A stretch of DNA of 64,000 nt from Patescibacteria group bacterium (GCA_026004435.1 BPJD01000002.1:1-64000); one strand, 5' to 3'. Positions 17,466-26,982 are shown, counted from the stretch's first letter. Made by a program: numbers and translations. Notes: generated from the sequence alone by a model not told the origin.

Positions 17466-17762
17466 ATGAATATAAAATTTTTAAAGTTCTTTTTCGATGA
17501 AAAAGATGTTTTTATGCTTGTTTTTGCTATTGTGGTAATTTTTTTTAATCTTTTAAAGATTGATCCCGGTCCTTTTGACAATAGATCACTAATAGTTGTT
17601 GTCTTGTTTGGGTTATTTACTCGCTCTTTGGTTTCTGCAATAAGGTATGATAAGTACTTTTACATAATGCTAATAGGTTTGTTTTTAAGTTTGTTTTTCT
17701 CACCTTACACTGTTGGTTTGTATTTAACAGTAGCTTTAATATGGTACTCAAAAACAGTCTAG
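17466..17762 (+). CDS. Small polytopic membrane protein
   Basis: This 98-residue protein has three hydrophobic segments (about residues 13-32, 39-56 and 65-95) and a charged start. No motif is recognised. Its end overlaps the next gene by 22 nt, which suggests translational coupling with the secreted Cys-rich protein. Confidence 0.5.
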   Translation: MNIKFLKFFFDEKDVFMLVFAIVVIFFNLLKIDPGPFDNRSLIVVVLFGLFTRSLVSAIRYDKYFYIMLIGLFLSLFFSPYTVGLYLTVALIWYSKTV

Positions 17763-18772
17763 TTTTTTTTTCTGGCGCAGTAATTTTTTTGTTTGGTTAT
17801 TTTTTAGTCTCAGCTCAGTCTTTAGAGCCTTACTGCAAGGATGGTTATTATGAGATTCCAAATGAGCCTATTTGCAGTAGAGCTCCTAACTGCGATGGTT
17901 ATGGTTATGATAAAACAGCAGAACTGCCTTATCCTAATCCTCAGGCTTGTATGGGAGACGGTAATAATAGATTTGGCTGTGATGGTTGGGTGCCTTTATG
18001 TTGCTATGAGGTTGCCAGAACAGGAGACTTTACCAAATGCGTGGGTTACTGGGAAAGGCTTTGGTGCTCTCCTTATCAGTGTGATGCTGCCAGAGATAAT
18101 GGCGCAAGCGATGATCAGTGTGGCGGCAGTTGTATGTGTGGTCATGCTTTTAAGTCTTACTGCGGCAAAAGACCTGCTTTACCATTAGAAGATAGATTGT
18201 CAGGAAAATACAGTTATGGAACTCGAATAAATCTGCCAACTCCGACTGCTGTGCCAACACCAACGCTGACTTTAGCTCCTACACAAGCTCCAATACCGAC
18301 AGAGAGCAGACCTTATGTTACTGTTGTTTACAGTATTCCAACTTTAACTCCAGTGCCTACTGAGGTTTTTTATGGTTTGAATCCAACTCCTACCCAGTTG
18401 ACTATACAGCCGACTAGTACGCCAACACCAACTCCTGCTAAAAAAACAAGCGGTATACCAAGCTGGTTTTTTGATCAAGATCAGCAGCAGGCTGGTTCAA
18501 GTCCTAAACTTAGTCCAACTCCTGTTAAAAATACAAAGAAACCCAGAAGAAGTTTGTTAGAGTATCTAAAACAGAGAAAAGAAAAGGTAAATGTCAGTCT
18601 AAAGATTGATTATAAAGTTGTTGCTCCTGTTGATGCTGGAATCAATAAGGTTCAAGAAGCCAAAGATGCTGCAATATCTTTTGACAAAAAAATTGCAAAC
18701 AGAATTGATAATTATATTAAAGAGTTAATCTTTAAGTTTCTGCCTGAAAACATAATTTTTTTTCTTAAATAA
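17741..18772 (+). CDS. Secreted Cys-rich protein with Thr/Pro linker
   Basis: This 343-residue protein has a signal peptide (about residues 1-25, ending SAQS). A Cys-rich globular part (about 28-145) contains more than a dozen Cys residues, including CDGWVPLCCYEV and CGGSCMCG, so it is probably disulfide-bonded outside the cell. A long Pro/Thr linker with repeated TPTPT units (about 165-235) and a basic amphipathic C-terminus follow. The family is unknown. It shares one base with the start codon of the next gene (ATAATGG junction), so the two are coupled. Confidence 0.6.
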   Translation: MVLKNSLVFFSGAVIFLFGYFLVSAQSLEPYCKDGYYEIPNEPICSRAPNCDGYGYDKTAELPYPNPQACMGDGNNRFGCDGWVPLCCYEVARTGDFTKCVGYWERLWCSPYQCDAARDNGASDDQCGGSCMCGHAFKSYCGKRPALPLEDRLSGKYSYGTRINLPTPTAVPTPTLTLAPTQAPIPTESRPYVTVVYSIPTLTPVPTEVFYGLNPTPTQLTIQPTSTPTPTPAKKTSGIPSWFFDQDQQQAGSSPKLSPTPVKNTKKPRRSLLEYLKQRKEKVNVSLKIDYKVVAPVDAGINKVQEAKDAAISFDKKIANRIDNYIKELIFKFLPENIIFFLK

Positions 18773-20484
18773 TGGTTAAGTTGTTTAGGCATTTTGTATT
18801 TGGTTTAATTTTGTTTTTTGTTTTAACCGGGCCTGTGTTAGGTTTGTCAAAAAACAAGTTTGGTATACATCTGGCAAGACCAGAGCCTGAAGAAGCAGCT
18901 AAAGCAGCAAGATTAGTAAACGGATCAGGAGGAGAGTGGGGTTATGTTACTGTTGTTATGCAAAGGAATGAGTTGGATCAGGCTCATTGGCAGAGTTTTT
19001 TTGATGAGTTAAGAAGAAATAAGTTAATTCCAATTGTTAGGCTGGCTGAAGAGCCAGATGGAAGTGTTTGGAAAAAACCGGATAAAAAATCTGCGGCTGA
19101 TTGGGTTGCTTTTCTCAATAGTTTAAACTGGGTTGTTAAAGACAGATACATTATTTTGTTTAATGAGCCAAACCATGCCGCAGAATGGGGAGGCAGAGTT
19201 GATCCTCAGGATTATGCTGATACTGCCTTGGAGTTTGCTAAACAATTAAAACAAGCAGACAACAACTATTTTATAATGTTGGCTGGGATTGATCTGGCAG
19301 CTCCTGATGCTATGCCAAACTATATGTCTGCAGAAAAATTTATCTCAGCTGTTATTAAGCGGATAGGCAAGGATAATTTTGAAACATACTTTTCAGGCTG
19401 GTCGAGCCATTCTTATCCAAATCCAAACTTTTCAGCAACAGTTTACAAAACCGGCAGATTAAGCATACAAGGCTATAACTGGGAGCTTAATTTATTAAGA
19501 TCTTTGGGAATAGATAAAGACTTGCCTGTTTTTATAACAGAAACTGGCTGGAAAATGGGTGCAGGCATTACTGAGTCTTTGTTGTCAGAGTATTATGAGT
19601 ATGCCTTTGACCAGGTATGGCTGCCTGACAGTCGTGTAGCTGCTGTAACGCCTTTTATTTTAAATTACCATACCCAGCCTTTTGCCTCTTTTTCTTGGCA
19701 GAAGCCTAATCAGTCTGAGTTTTATGAGTTCTACTATAAAATCTTAAACCTGCCAAAAGAAAAAGGGGAGCCTGAGATTGTTGATTCTGCTCAGATTAAG
19801 GGCTATGTTGGAAAAAAACTAATAGCAAACTCTCATTATAGATTTAAGGTTGAGCTGACAAACACTGGTCAGAAGATTTGGAATTTAAAGGATTATGCTT
19901 TAAGTTTAGTTTCTAAAGATGGACAGGATCTCTCTGAGTTTTTTGATTATAGATTTACTAAAATTCCAAATCTTGAACCTAATCAGAGTTCAGTTGTGTA
20001 TCTTGACTTGGTTACAAAAAAATCAGGAGTAAAGTTTGACCTTCAGCTTGTCTTAAGGGATAGCAAAAATACTAATATTGCAAAAACAGAGTTTTGGTCA
20101 TTAGAAGTAGCAAGATCTCCTTCTTTGTTAATTTCATTAGGTTTGTTTCCTAAGTTTTATAAACCAACAACAGAGGTAGAACTGCAGATCTTTGATACAA
20201 ACGATACATTAGTTTTTAAAAAGAAACCTGTTAAGATTATTAAGGGAGAAGGATTTGTTGATCAAATCTTTAATATTGAGTATGATAAACAGTATAGGGT
20301 AGTTGTTTTAAAGGAGTATTATTTGCCAAGACAGAGTTTTGTTGTGTTTAGAACAGATCAACAGCAGGTTAATTTTAAATCTTTGCTGCCATTAGACTTT
20401 GATGCAGACGGAGCTTTTGAGGTTTTGGATTTGGCCAAGACCTTTTTTAGTTTAAAAGCCTTAGCCAGATGGATGCCTTTTTAA
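18772..20484 (+). CDS. Secreted clan GH-A-like glycoside hydrolase
   Basis: This 570-residue protein has a signal peptide (about 1-24) and a TIM-barrel domain (about 27-330). Two acidic catalytic candidates are at the right places for clan GH-A: NEP in YIILFNEPNH (acid/base) and Glu in VFITETGWKMG (nucleophile). A C-terminal beta-rich part (about 345-550) ends with a DFDADGAFEVLDL segment that looks like a dockerin-type calcium motif. The exact family and substrate are open. It is coupled to the Cys-rich secreted protein upstream. Confidence 0.7.
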   Translation: MVKLFRHFVFGLILFFVLTGPVLGLSKNKFGIHLARPEPEEAAKAARLVNGSGGEWGYVTVVMQRNELDQAHWQSFFDELRRNKLIPIVRLAEEPDGSVWKKPDKKSAADWVAFLNSLNWVVKDRYIILFNEPNHAAEWGGRVDPQDYADTALEFAKQLKQADNNYFIMLAGIDLAAPDAMPNYMSAEKFISAVIKRIGKDNFETYFSGWSSHSYPNPNFSATVYKTGRLSIQGYNWELNLLRSLGIDKDLPVFITETGWKMGAGITESLLSEYYEYAFDQVWLPDSRVAAVTPFILNYHTQPFASFSWQKPNQSEFYEFYYKILNLPKEKGEPEIVDSAQIKGYVGKKLIANSHYRFKVELTNTGQKIWNLKDYALSLVSKDGQDLSEFFDYRFTKIPNLEPNQSSVVYLDLVTKKSGVKFDLQLVLRDSKNTNIAKTEFWSLEVARSPSLLISLGLFPKFYKPTTEVELQIFDTNDTLVFKKKPVKIIKGEGFVDQIFNIEYDKQYRVVVLKEYYLPRQSFVVFRTDQQQVNFKSLLPLDFDADGAFEVLDLAKTFFSLKALARWMPF

Positions 20485-20491
20485 TTAGTAC

Positions 20492-21160
20492 TTAATCTAA
20501 AAGTTTTTTTATATTTTTTAGTTTGTTTCTTACTTCATTCTTGCTTCTGCAGTCTGCAAAATAACTGCCTAGGCAAACACCATAGATTAGATCTTTTAAC
20601 TCAGACAGATACTGAGCAGCTGTTTTGTCATTTATACCGCCGTCTAAAAAAATTTTAGGCTTTGATTTGTCCTGAAGTTTATAGATACTGTTTAATACAT
20701 AGGGAATAAAAGGAGAACCTTGAAACCCAGGATTAACGGTTAGGATTAAAACTGCTTCAAGATCTGTTTGTTTTTTATACAGCTGAAGAACATTTTCTAT
20801 TTCATCAGTTGGGTCAAGATACAAATAAATCTGTTTTAAGCCAAAATGCTTTTTGTAGGCGCTTAAATCAGGAAAAGTTTTAAAGGGGATAAAGATATTG
20901 TTTATGTTATAACCAGAGTCTTTTAGATTGTTGATTTGTTTAAGGTTTCTGTCAATTTCTTCAGTCATAAGATGCAGATCTAATCTAAATTTTTTTAGAA
21001 GTTCCACTTTTTGCAGATCTATTAGTTGCAGAGTAGTGTTATTAACTAAAGTATTATCAGCAATATCAATATGCAGTACAGAGAAAATGTTGGTGTAAAG
21101 TCTGAGTTTTTTTGTTAAATCTTTCTGATTTTTTTCAAGCAAAGCAGGTATAATTTGCAT
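20492..21160 (-). CDS. Ribulose-phosphate 3-epimerase-like protein
   Basis: This 222-residue TIM-barrel protein has epimerase features: an N-terminal IIPALLEK (like the SPSIL start of Rpe), VLHIDIADNT, DLHLM and LILTVNPGFQGSPFI (like MxVNPGFxGQ). KIFLDGGINDKTA (like DGGI) is followed by GSYFA. It probably interconverts ribulose-5-phosphate and xylulose-5-phosphate, but it is divergent and another sugar phosphate is possible. I chose the ATG at 21158-21160 because the sequence before it, up to 21367, shows no family similarity and overlaps the divergent gene. Confidence 0.75.
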   Translation of the reverse strand: MQIIPALLEKNQKDLTKKLRLYTNIFSVLHIDIADNTLVNNTTLQLIDLQKVELLKKFRLDLHLMTEEIDRNLKQINNLKDSGYNINNIFIPFKTFPDLSAYKKHFGLKQIYLYLDPTDEIENVLQLYKKQTDLEAVLILTVNPGFQGSPFIPYVLNSIYKLQDKSKPKIFLDGGINDKTAAQYLSELKDLIYGVCLGSYFADCRSKNEVRNKLKNIKKLLD

Positions 21161-21182
21161 TAATAAATTGTACAAAAACTTA

Positions 21183-22325
21183 ATGAAAAAAACATACTTG
21201 CTGATTAGCCTGTTAGTTTTATCAGTTTTTTTATTTATTTGGTTAAGCGGTTTTGAAAAAAAGATTAGTTTAAACTCCAGTAGTAGGGAGGACTTTTCAG
21301 GTATAGAAATCTCTGGTAACAGCCAAGAAACTATTACTTCTTCTGTAAGAAAAACTAAAAAAGACAATGAAAAAAGAGAGTGTTTGCTACTCCCCTACTG
21401 GATAAATCCCAGTAGGGGAGAGGAGTTGTCTGAAAAAGAGGTTTTTTATTTTGGAATTGCTTTTGATTCTGCGGGAAATGTTTTGAATGATTCTGGGTAC
21501 AATAAAATTCAAAGCCTTGACTTAAGTGTTTTTAAAAAGCCAAAAATAGTAGTAAGAATGCTTGATGAAAAGGTGAGCGCAAAAATTCTATCGGATAATA
21601 ATTTGCGGGAAAAAGCAGTTTTCAGCCTTAAAGAATTTACGACATTTAATGAGGAGTTTTATGGGATTGTTTTAGACCTTGAGTTTTCACCTGTTTTTTA
21701 CGATTTTTTGTCAGAAAATATTTCTTTATTTGTAAAAGAATTAAGACAAATGACTCAGGAACAAAACTTAAGTTTTGAGATCATTTTATTTGCTGATAAC
21801 TTTTACAGACAAAGGCCGTATGATGTTGCAGTTATAGCTGATAATGTTGATCAAATCTGGATTATGGCTTATGATTTTTCCAAAAAAACAGGTTTGCCAG
21901 GCCCCAACTTTCCTTTGTTAGGCAAGGAGGTTTATGGTTATGACCTTGTTACAGCTGTAACTGAGTTTCAGAACAGTATGAGTGAGCCTGAAAAGTTAGG
22001 TGTAATCTTTGGCTTGTTTGGCTACGAGTGGGTGGTGGATGATGAGAATAGGCCTTTAAATCAAGCAAAAGCTTTAACAGCAAAGCAGATTAACCAAAAT
22101 TATGTCGTAAATTGTGATGCCAATAAAGACTGCAGTCTCAGGGAGGATCCTTTATCTTACGAAAAAATAATTGAGTTAAGCAACATAAGTTTGCCTGATG
22201 AGCCTGATTATGTTTATCGCAAGCTCCTCTACTTTGATGACCTGTCTACTGTAGCAAACAAAAGAAAAAAAATTGAGCAGTTGGGAGTAAATGACTTTTG
22301 TTTTTGGGCTTATGGGTATTATTAA
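21183..22325 (+). CDS. Membrane-anchored GH18-like glycosidase-fold protein
   Basis: This protein has 380 residues from the ATG at 21183. An N-terminal anchor or signal segment (about 3-25) and a Ser-rich linker are followed by a TIM-barrel-like domain. Its motifs are of GH18 type: FYGIVLDLEF (where GH18 has DxxDxDxE; only D-L-E is clear), VDQIWIMAYDF and a terminal FCFWAYGYY. This resembles spore-coat SleL/YdhD-type relatives of chitinases. Because the catalytic motif is incomplete, activity is uncertain. A TTG at 21168 could extend it by five residues. Confidence 0.6.
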   Translation: MKKTYLLISLLVLSVFLFIWLSGFEKKISLNSSSREDFSGIEISGNSQETITSSVRKTKKDNEKRECLLLPYWINPSRGEELSEKEVFYFGIAFDSAGNVLNDSGYNKIQSLDLSVFKKPKIVVRMLDEKVSAKILSDNNLREKAVFSLKEFTTFNEEFYGIVLDLEFSPVFYDFLSENISLFVKELRQMTQEQNLSFEIILFADNFYRQRPYDVAVIADNVDQIWIMAYDFSKKTGLPGPNFPLLGKEVYGYDLVTAVTEFQNSMSEPEKLGVIFGLFGYEWVVDDENRPLNQAKALTAKQINQNYVVNCDANKDCSLREDPLSYEKIIELSNISLPDEPDYVYRKLLYFDDLSTVANKRKKIEQLGVNDFCFWAYGYY

Positions 22326-22381
22326 CTCAATTAAAAAATCAACTCTTGACATCAACAAAGAAAAAATATATCTTTATAAAT

Positions 22382-23350
22382 ATGGGTGAAGTTTTTTTAA
22401 ATGTAGTTTTATTGTTTCTTACTTCTTTTGTTGTTTATAAAGCAGCTGCGTTTTTTGTGCAGGCTTTGGTAAATTTGTCTAAAAGAACCAGGTTAAGCAA
22501 GTTTTTTTTAGCAGCATTTTTTGTTGGCATAGCAACCTCTTTGCCAGAGATTTTCATTGCAGTAATCTCAACTGTTGCAGGATACCCTGTCTTGGCTATT
22601 GGCAATGCCTTAGGCTCTAATATTGCCAATCTTAGTTTGATAATTCCTTTGATTGTCCTTATTATTAATAAGGATCTAAGGATAGATTTAGAGTCTTTTT
22701 CGTTTAGGCATTCTCTGTTTGTTCTTACAGCAACAGTTTTGCCGTTTTCTTTAATTTTAGACAGGTCTCTAAGTTTAATGGATGCCTTTTTTCTTATTAT
22801 TATGTTTTTTCTCTACTCTAGTTATATTTTTTATTATAAAAATGAAAAAGTTGGTATTTTTTCCTTCTTAGAAAAAATTAAGGACCTTTTTGTTGAAAAG
22901 CATTTTTGGAAGGATGTCTTTGTTTTGGTTTTTTCTGTTTTAACTCTTATTTTAGGTTCATATGTAATTGTAAAATTAGCCGGAGTATTGTCAGATCAGG
23001 TTGGTTTGGGCTATCTTGAGATTGGAGCCGTTTTGGTTGCTGTTGGTACTTCTTTGCCTGAGTTTTTTGTTGGTTTGTCTGCTTTTCGCAAAAAGGAGGC
23101 AGATATTGTTTTTGGGGAGATCTTAGGTTCTTTGGTAACAAATGCTAATTTGGTTGTTGGTTTGTCTGCTTTGCGAAATCAAGTTGTTTTAGTAGATCTG
23201 ACAAGCTATACTTTAATGACAATGTTTTTGTTTTTTATTATGGTGCTTTTTTATATCTTTTCTCTAACTCAGAAAAGGCTTAAGAGATCTGAGGCTGCTG
23301 TTTTATTAATTGTCTATGCTTTGTTTGTCTTTTTGATTCGTCTGGTATGA
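22382..23350 (+). CDS. Calcium/sodium (cation) antiporter, CaCA family
   Basis: This 322-residue membrane exchanger has about ten helices. The two alpha repeats of the family are clear: GIATSLPEIFIAVIST with GNALGSNIANLSLI in the first half, and AVGTSLPEFFVGLSA with GEILGSLVTNANLVVG in the second. It probably exports Ca2+ in exchange for Na+ or H+ (YrbG-like). The start is placed at the ATG at 22382; the upstream extension overlaps the previous gene and adds no conserved sequence. Its stop overlaps the rnhA start (ATGA), so they are coupled. Confidence 0.9.
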   Translation: MGEVFLNVVLLFLTSFVVYKAAAFFVQALVNLSKRTRLSKFFLAAFFVGIATSLPEIFIAVISTVAGYPVLAIGNALGSNIANLSLIIPLIVLIINKDLRIDLESFSFRHSLFVLTATVLPFSLILDRSLSLMDAFFLIIMFFLYSSYIFYYKNEKVGIFSFLEKIKDLFVEKHFWKDVFVLVFSVLTLILGSYVIVKLAGVLSDQVGLGYLEIGAVLVAVGTSLPEFFVGLSAFRKKEADIVFGEILGSLVTNANLVVGLSALRNQVVLVDLTSYTLMTMFLFFIMVLFYIFSLTQKRLKRSEAAVLLIVYALFVFLIRLV

Positions 23351-23775
23351 AGTTAAAGGTTTTTACTGACGGTGGAGCCCGCGGCAATCCAGGTCCTGCG
23401 GCAGTGGGGTTCTTAATTTATGAAAACAGCAACAATCAAGATAAGCTGTTAGTTAAAGCAAGCAAGTATATAGGAAAAAGCACAAACAATAAAGCTGAGT
23501 ACACAGCCTTGTTGTCAGCGTTGAGATGGATCTTGGATAATCTTGGCAAAAAAAGTATTTTTGAGATTGAGTTTTTTTTAGATTCGCAGTTAGTCTGCCA
23601 TCAGTTAAATGGTTTATATAAAATAAAGGATAAACAGCTTGAGAATCTTGTTGCAAAGATTAGATTCTTGGAAAAACAACTTAACACTAATATCAGGTAT
23701 ACTCATATTCCTAGGATTCAGAATAAAGATGCGGATTTGTTGGTTAATCAGGCACTTGATTCTGCAGAGTCTTAA
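23347..23775 (+). CDS. rnhA: Ribonuclease HI family protein
   Basis: RNase HI removes RNA from RNA-DNA hybrids. The 142-residue protein has the motif FTDGGARGNPGPAAVG (Asp8), KAEYTAL (Glu51), FLDSQLV (Asp79) and a last acidic residue in IQNKDADLLVNQA. These are the four DEDD residues of the fold. It overlaps the antiporter gene by 4 nt. The short form, without the basic protrusion of E. coli RNase HI, is common in CPR and archaea. Confidence 0.9.
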   Translation: MKLKVFTDGGARGNPGPAAVGFLIYENSNNQDKLLVKASKYIGKSTNNKAEYTALLSALRWILDNLGKKSIFEIEFFLDSQLVCHQLNGLYKIKDKQLENLVAKIRFLEKQLNTNIRYTHIPRIQNKDADLLVNQALDSAES

Positions 23776-23823
23776 ACCTAATGTTTTTTAGTGTGGTATA
23801 ATCTCAAATATCTGTTTGCTTAA

Positions 23824-23911
23824 GCCGCGGTGCTGGAATTGGTAGACAGGCAGGACTTAAAATCCTGTGTCCCTTAAGGACGTGTGGGTTCGACTCCCAC
23901 CCGCGGCACCA
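23824..23911 (+). tRNA. tRNA-Leu (TAA)
   Basis: It has a 7-bp acceptor stem (GCCGCGG with CCGCGGC), an anticodon loop CTTAAAA with anticodon TAA, a long variable arm as in Leu tRNAs, and the T-loop GGTTCGACTCC. The 3' CCA is encoded (23909-23911). A TATAAT-like element lies just upstream. Confidence 0.95.
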
Positions 23912-23923
23912 AACTTTGCAGTT

Positions 23924-24190
23924 ATGAAAGTTATAAGAAAAAAGTGTTGGCCGGAGTATTTTGAAATGATTCTTTCTGGCAGAAAAAAGTTTGAGCTTCG
24001 TCTTAATGACTTTAAAGTTAAGCCCGGTGACATATTAGTTTTAGAAGAATGGGATCCTCAAAAAAAAGCATACACAGGCAGGAAAATAAAGAAAAAAGTA
24101 ACTTATGTTTTAAGGTTTAAACTTAATGATCTGTTTTGGCCTGAAAAGGATATTAAGACTAAAGGCTTGCAGATTATATCATTAGAGTAA
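23924..24190 (+). CDS. Small ASCH/DUF3850-like (PUA-fold) protein
   Basis: This 88-residue protein begins VIRKKCWPEYFEMILSGRKK and continues with FELRLNDFKVKPGDILVLEEW. That is the ASCH-type pattern (W..yFe.il.GrKkfElRl.d...gD.l.l.e). ASCH domains bind RNA or modified nucleotides. The start at 23924 lies 12 nt after the tRNA-Leu; the longer frame from 23867 would run through the tRNA and is rejected. A decayed ASCH-like gene also occurs at 58.3 kb. Confidence 0.75.
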   Translation: MKVIRKKCWPEYFEMILSGRKKFELRLNDFKVKPGDILVLEEWDPQKKAYTGRKIKKKVTYVLRFKLNDLFWPEKDIKTKGLQIISLE

Positions 24191-24270
24191 TTGTTAATTT
24201 TTTGGCTAATCTAGAAAGTTTTTGTTTTAATAAACTAATTTTTTCTTACTTTCAAGTATAACCTTTTTGA

Positions 24271-24882
24271 TTATTTTTTAACATTAATTATTTTAATGTT
24301 TTTCAGCAGGCTGTTTCCATTTTCATCAACAGTTATCTCTGCCAAAAGATACTTGTTCGGATTTGTTGAGTATTTTTCTCCTGAGTTTTCAGGGATAAAG
24401 TAATTTTCTATACCGTACTCAATATGATAGATATATTCTTGATAATCTTTTGTTATCTGGTTAATAGTTATGTCTTTAATAATTCCTTTAATAAAAACAA
24501 ACTCATTAGGGTCAGGCTTTTCTTTGGTAAAAGCAGCAGCCTGCCACTCTCCACCAACTTTTATCAGTCTTGTGTATACAGTATCTTTTCTTTTTAAATC
24601 TAATGTTTTTTGTCGTGTGTCTACAATTGTTTCTTTGGTTGGTTTAGAGATATAATATGTTTCAGATAGTTTAGACAAGTTTGGGTACTCCAGAACAAGA
24701 TAATCTCCTCTTAACGGGCTTCTTGGATCAACCAACTCTGCCCTAAGGTAGATTGTTGTTTTTGTTGCTAAGATCAATTTAGGTAGGACGATAGCTAATA
24801 TAATCGCTAGCTGAATCAGCACAGCAATAACAAACCTTTGATTATATGTAAGCCTAGTTTTAGACATTTTGATTGGTTTCAA
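24271..24882 (-). CDS. GDYXXLXY-domain protein
   Basis: This 203-residue protein has an N-terminal membrane segment (about residues 15-37). An extracytoplasmic domain with RSPLRGDYLVLEY follows, the defining motif of the GDYXXLXY family. Such proteins are nearly always encoded beside a DUF2157 membrane protein, as here: the upstream gene overlaps it by 23 nt. The function of the pair is unknown. Confidence 0.85.
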   Translation of the reverse strand: MKPIKMSKTRLTYNQRFVIAVLIQLAIILAIVLPKLILATKTTIYLRAELVDPRSPLRGDYLVLEYPNLSKLSETYYISKPTKETIVDTRQKTLDLKRKDTVYTRLIKVGGEWQAAAFTKEKPDPNEFVFIKGIIKDITINQITKDYQEYIYHIEYGIENYFIPENSGEKYSTNPNKYLLAEITVDENGNSLLKNIKIINVKK

Positions 24883-26542
24883 CTTGTTTTATTAACTTAA
24901 CTCTAATTTTTTGCATAATAAAGGCTAATAAAATCAAAACAAACCCAGTTATGATAGTAAATAATCCTCTAGATATTAAGCTTTCAAATAAAGTAAAGTA
25001 TTTTATAAAAAGAGCTAAGAATAATAGAATCACAGCTAGGTTTATCAGCAGATTGTTTTTATAAATATAACCTAAAATTAACAGTAAAATATTGTGGGCA
25101 AAAAAGTAAATATTAAGGACTAAATACAGCATTAATCCAGCGGTAGTCAAAGATCTATCAATATAGGTTTTTCTAACTACAACAGTTGTTTCTGGAGACA
25201 AAAAGATTAAGGCAATTATTAATAAAAGAACAAGCGTAATAATAAAGTTAAAAACATTGATTCTGTTTTTAATTGTTAAGTACAGACTTAGGATTAGTGG
25301 TAAGACGAACAGCACAATAAGCGTTGTTCTAATGTTTGCTAAATGCATAAATATAGACTTCTCCCTTAAAAACATCTGTATTCTAAAGATAGTATCTAAG
25401 CTTGATAATTTAAACAATAGAGTAAAGATAATCAGGTTTGAAAAGATTAAATAAAACAGCCGCAGTCTATCTGACTTTTTCAGCAGTAGCCCTAACTGCC
25501 AAAATACAAGTCCTAAAAGGATTCCTGAGAAATAAATCAAAATATCGTTTGTCTGATAATATCTAATTGTTGCAGTTGTGTTATTTAGAGTTTGTTCATT
25601 GGAAAAAATTAATGACAGCCAGAAAAATGAGAGTATTATAGCAAAAACTTGGTTTAGTCTTGACTTTGTCAGATGAGTAAAGAAAAAACTGTAGATAACA
25701 AACACAAGCAGTAAAGTGGTTTTACTAATGTGAAGATCGTAAAGTAAAAACAAATTTATTAACAAATATGAAAGATAAAGGTTGCAAGCAAGAATATTTA
25801 TTGGTTTTACAAAAAAGTTATTGATTTTGCTGTTATCATCAGTAGTTTTGTTCAGATAAAAAACTGTAAAGATAAGCAGAGCAAAACTCAAAGTTGTCAG
25901 GTATAAGGTGTTGTTGTCTATAGTTAAAAAATTTGGCTCAAAGAAAAATGTAACTGCATTGGCGCCAAATACTGTGCTTGTTATTGCCGCAACTACAGTG
26001 TTTAGCTTCAGCAGAATTGTTTTGTTAGTAATGACAGCAGCTGCAAAGATGCCTAAAAACCAAAGATTTAAGCCGTCAATCCAGTTTGTGTTTATATTAA
26101 AGGTTTGGCCTAAAAGAAAGATGTTTGCTCCGTAAACAATGTTTGCCAATAAAATTAAAGAATCAGCCAGTTTTTTATACTGAGTTCTTTTTTCAAAAAA
26201 CCAAGCTAAGTATTTAGTCAAGATCAGCAAAGAAGTTAGTATGATAACCTTAAAGGTCTTGCTTAACGCTTGCCAGTTTGAGCTTATAAGCAGAAATATT
26301 CCTGCTCCTATAAAAACAGCTCCTACAATACCAAAGATGCTGATTAATTTATTTTGCAGGTTTTCGTATCTGTTGGCTTTTAGACTGTTTTTATATGCTT
26401 TGTCAATAATATTTAGCTTTAAGCCAGAGTTTAACAGTTGAAGATAGATCTCTTCTTTTGTTTTACCGTTTGCGATTAGGTTTTTTATCGTTACTCTAAG
26501 ATCTTGTTCCTTAATATTAGATATTGGGTTATTGGCAGACAT
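24860..26542 (-). CDS. DUF2157-type polytopic membrane protein
   Basis: This 560-residue protein starts with a cytoplasmic helical region (about 1-60) and continues with about fifteen hydrophobic helices. The N-terminal membrane part GIVGAVFIGAGIFLLISSNW is the characteristic DUF2157 motif (G..l...Gi.lf...NW). It overlaps the GDYXXLXY gene downstream, the standard partner. The function is not known. Confidence 0.8.
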   Translation of the reverse strand: MSANNPISNIKEQDLRVTIKNLIANGKTKEEIYLQLLNSGLKLNIIDKAYKNSLKANRYENLQNKLISIFGIVGAVFIGAGIFLLISSNWQALSKTFKVIILTSLLILTKYLAWFFEKRTQYKKLADSLILLANIVYGANIFLLGQTFNINTNWIDGLNLWFLGIFAAAVITNKTILLKLNTVVAAITSTVFGANAVTFFFEPNFLTIDNNTLYLTTLSFALLIFTVFYLNKTTDDNSKINNFFVKPINILACNLYLSYLLINLFLLYDLHISKTTLLLVFVIYSFFFTHLTKSRLNQVFAIILSFFWLSLIFSNEQTLNNTTATIRYYQTNDILIYFSGILLGLVFWQLGLLLKKSDRLRLFYLIFSNLIIFTLLFKLSSLDTIFRIQMFLREKSIFMHLANIRTTLIVLFVLPLILSLYLTIKNRINVFNFIITLVLLLIIALIFLSPETTVVVRKTYIDRSLTTAGLMLYLVLNIYFFAHNILLLILGYIYKNNLLINLAVILLFLALFIKYFTLFESLISRGLFTIITGFVLILLAFIMQKIRVKLIKQVETNQNV

Positions 26543-26628
26543 ATAATTTAATTGTATATCTGCCTATTTTTCTTTGCAATATATTAAGGTCTTGATCTGC
26601 AGTTGTTTTTTAGTTATTATGTTGTCTA

Positions 26629-26982
26629 ATGGAAAAGAAATTTTGGCTGTTTTTCTTTATTTTTATGTTTTGTGTTCTAAGTTATTCCTTAATTAAAGGT
26701 GTTTTTGTCTACTTTGATCGAAAAAATGTTCTGGAAGCGCTTAACTTAATTTATCAAAAAGAACAGGAAAAGAATATAAAACTAAAGACGCAGGAAAAGT
26801 TTGCGGAAAACCCTTTTTATATTGAGAAAATAGCAAGAGAACAGCTGCAGTATACAAAAAAAGGAGAGAAGGTTGTTGTTATAAATTACAATGATTTTTT
26901 AGCAGAGATTAAAGATACAAACGAGCAAGATGTTGGCAAATCAGTCTGGAGAATGTGGCTGAGTTTGGTGTTTAGTAATTGA
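26629..26982 (+). CDS. FtsB/DivIC-like septum formation initiator
   Basis: This 117-residue bitopic protein has a short cytoplasmic start, one membrane helix (about 4-26) and a coiled coil (about 34-55). The motif ENPFYIEKIAREQLQYTKKGE is diagnostic of the FtsB/DivIC family (DP.yiE..AR..lg...pgE). These proteins link FtsL and FtsQ to septal cell-wall synthesis. No other division gene is adjacent. Confidence 0.85.
   Translation: MEKKFWLFFFIFMFCVLSYSLIKGVFVYFDRKNVLEALNLIYQKEQEKNIKLKTQEKFAENPFYIEKIAREQLQYTKKGEKVVVINYNDFLAEIKDTNEQDVGKSVWRMWLSLVFSN

Noticed and set aside
23867-23923. ASCH protein starting inside tRNA-Leu
   Set aside because: The frame passes through the T arm of the tRNA; the ATG at 23924 gives the expected start.
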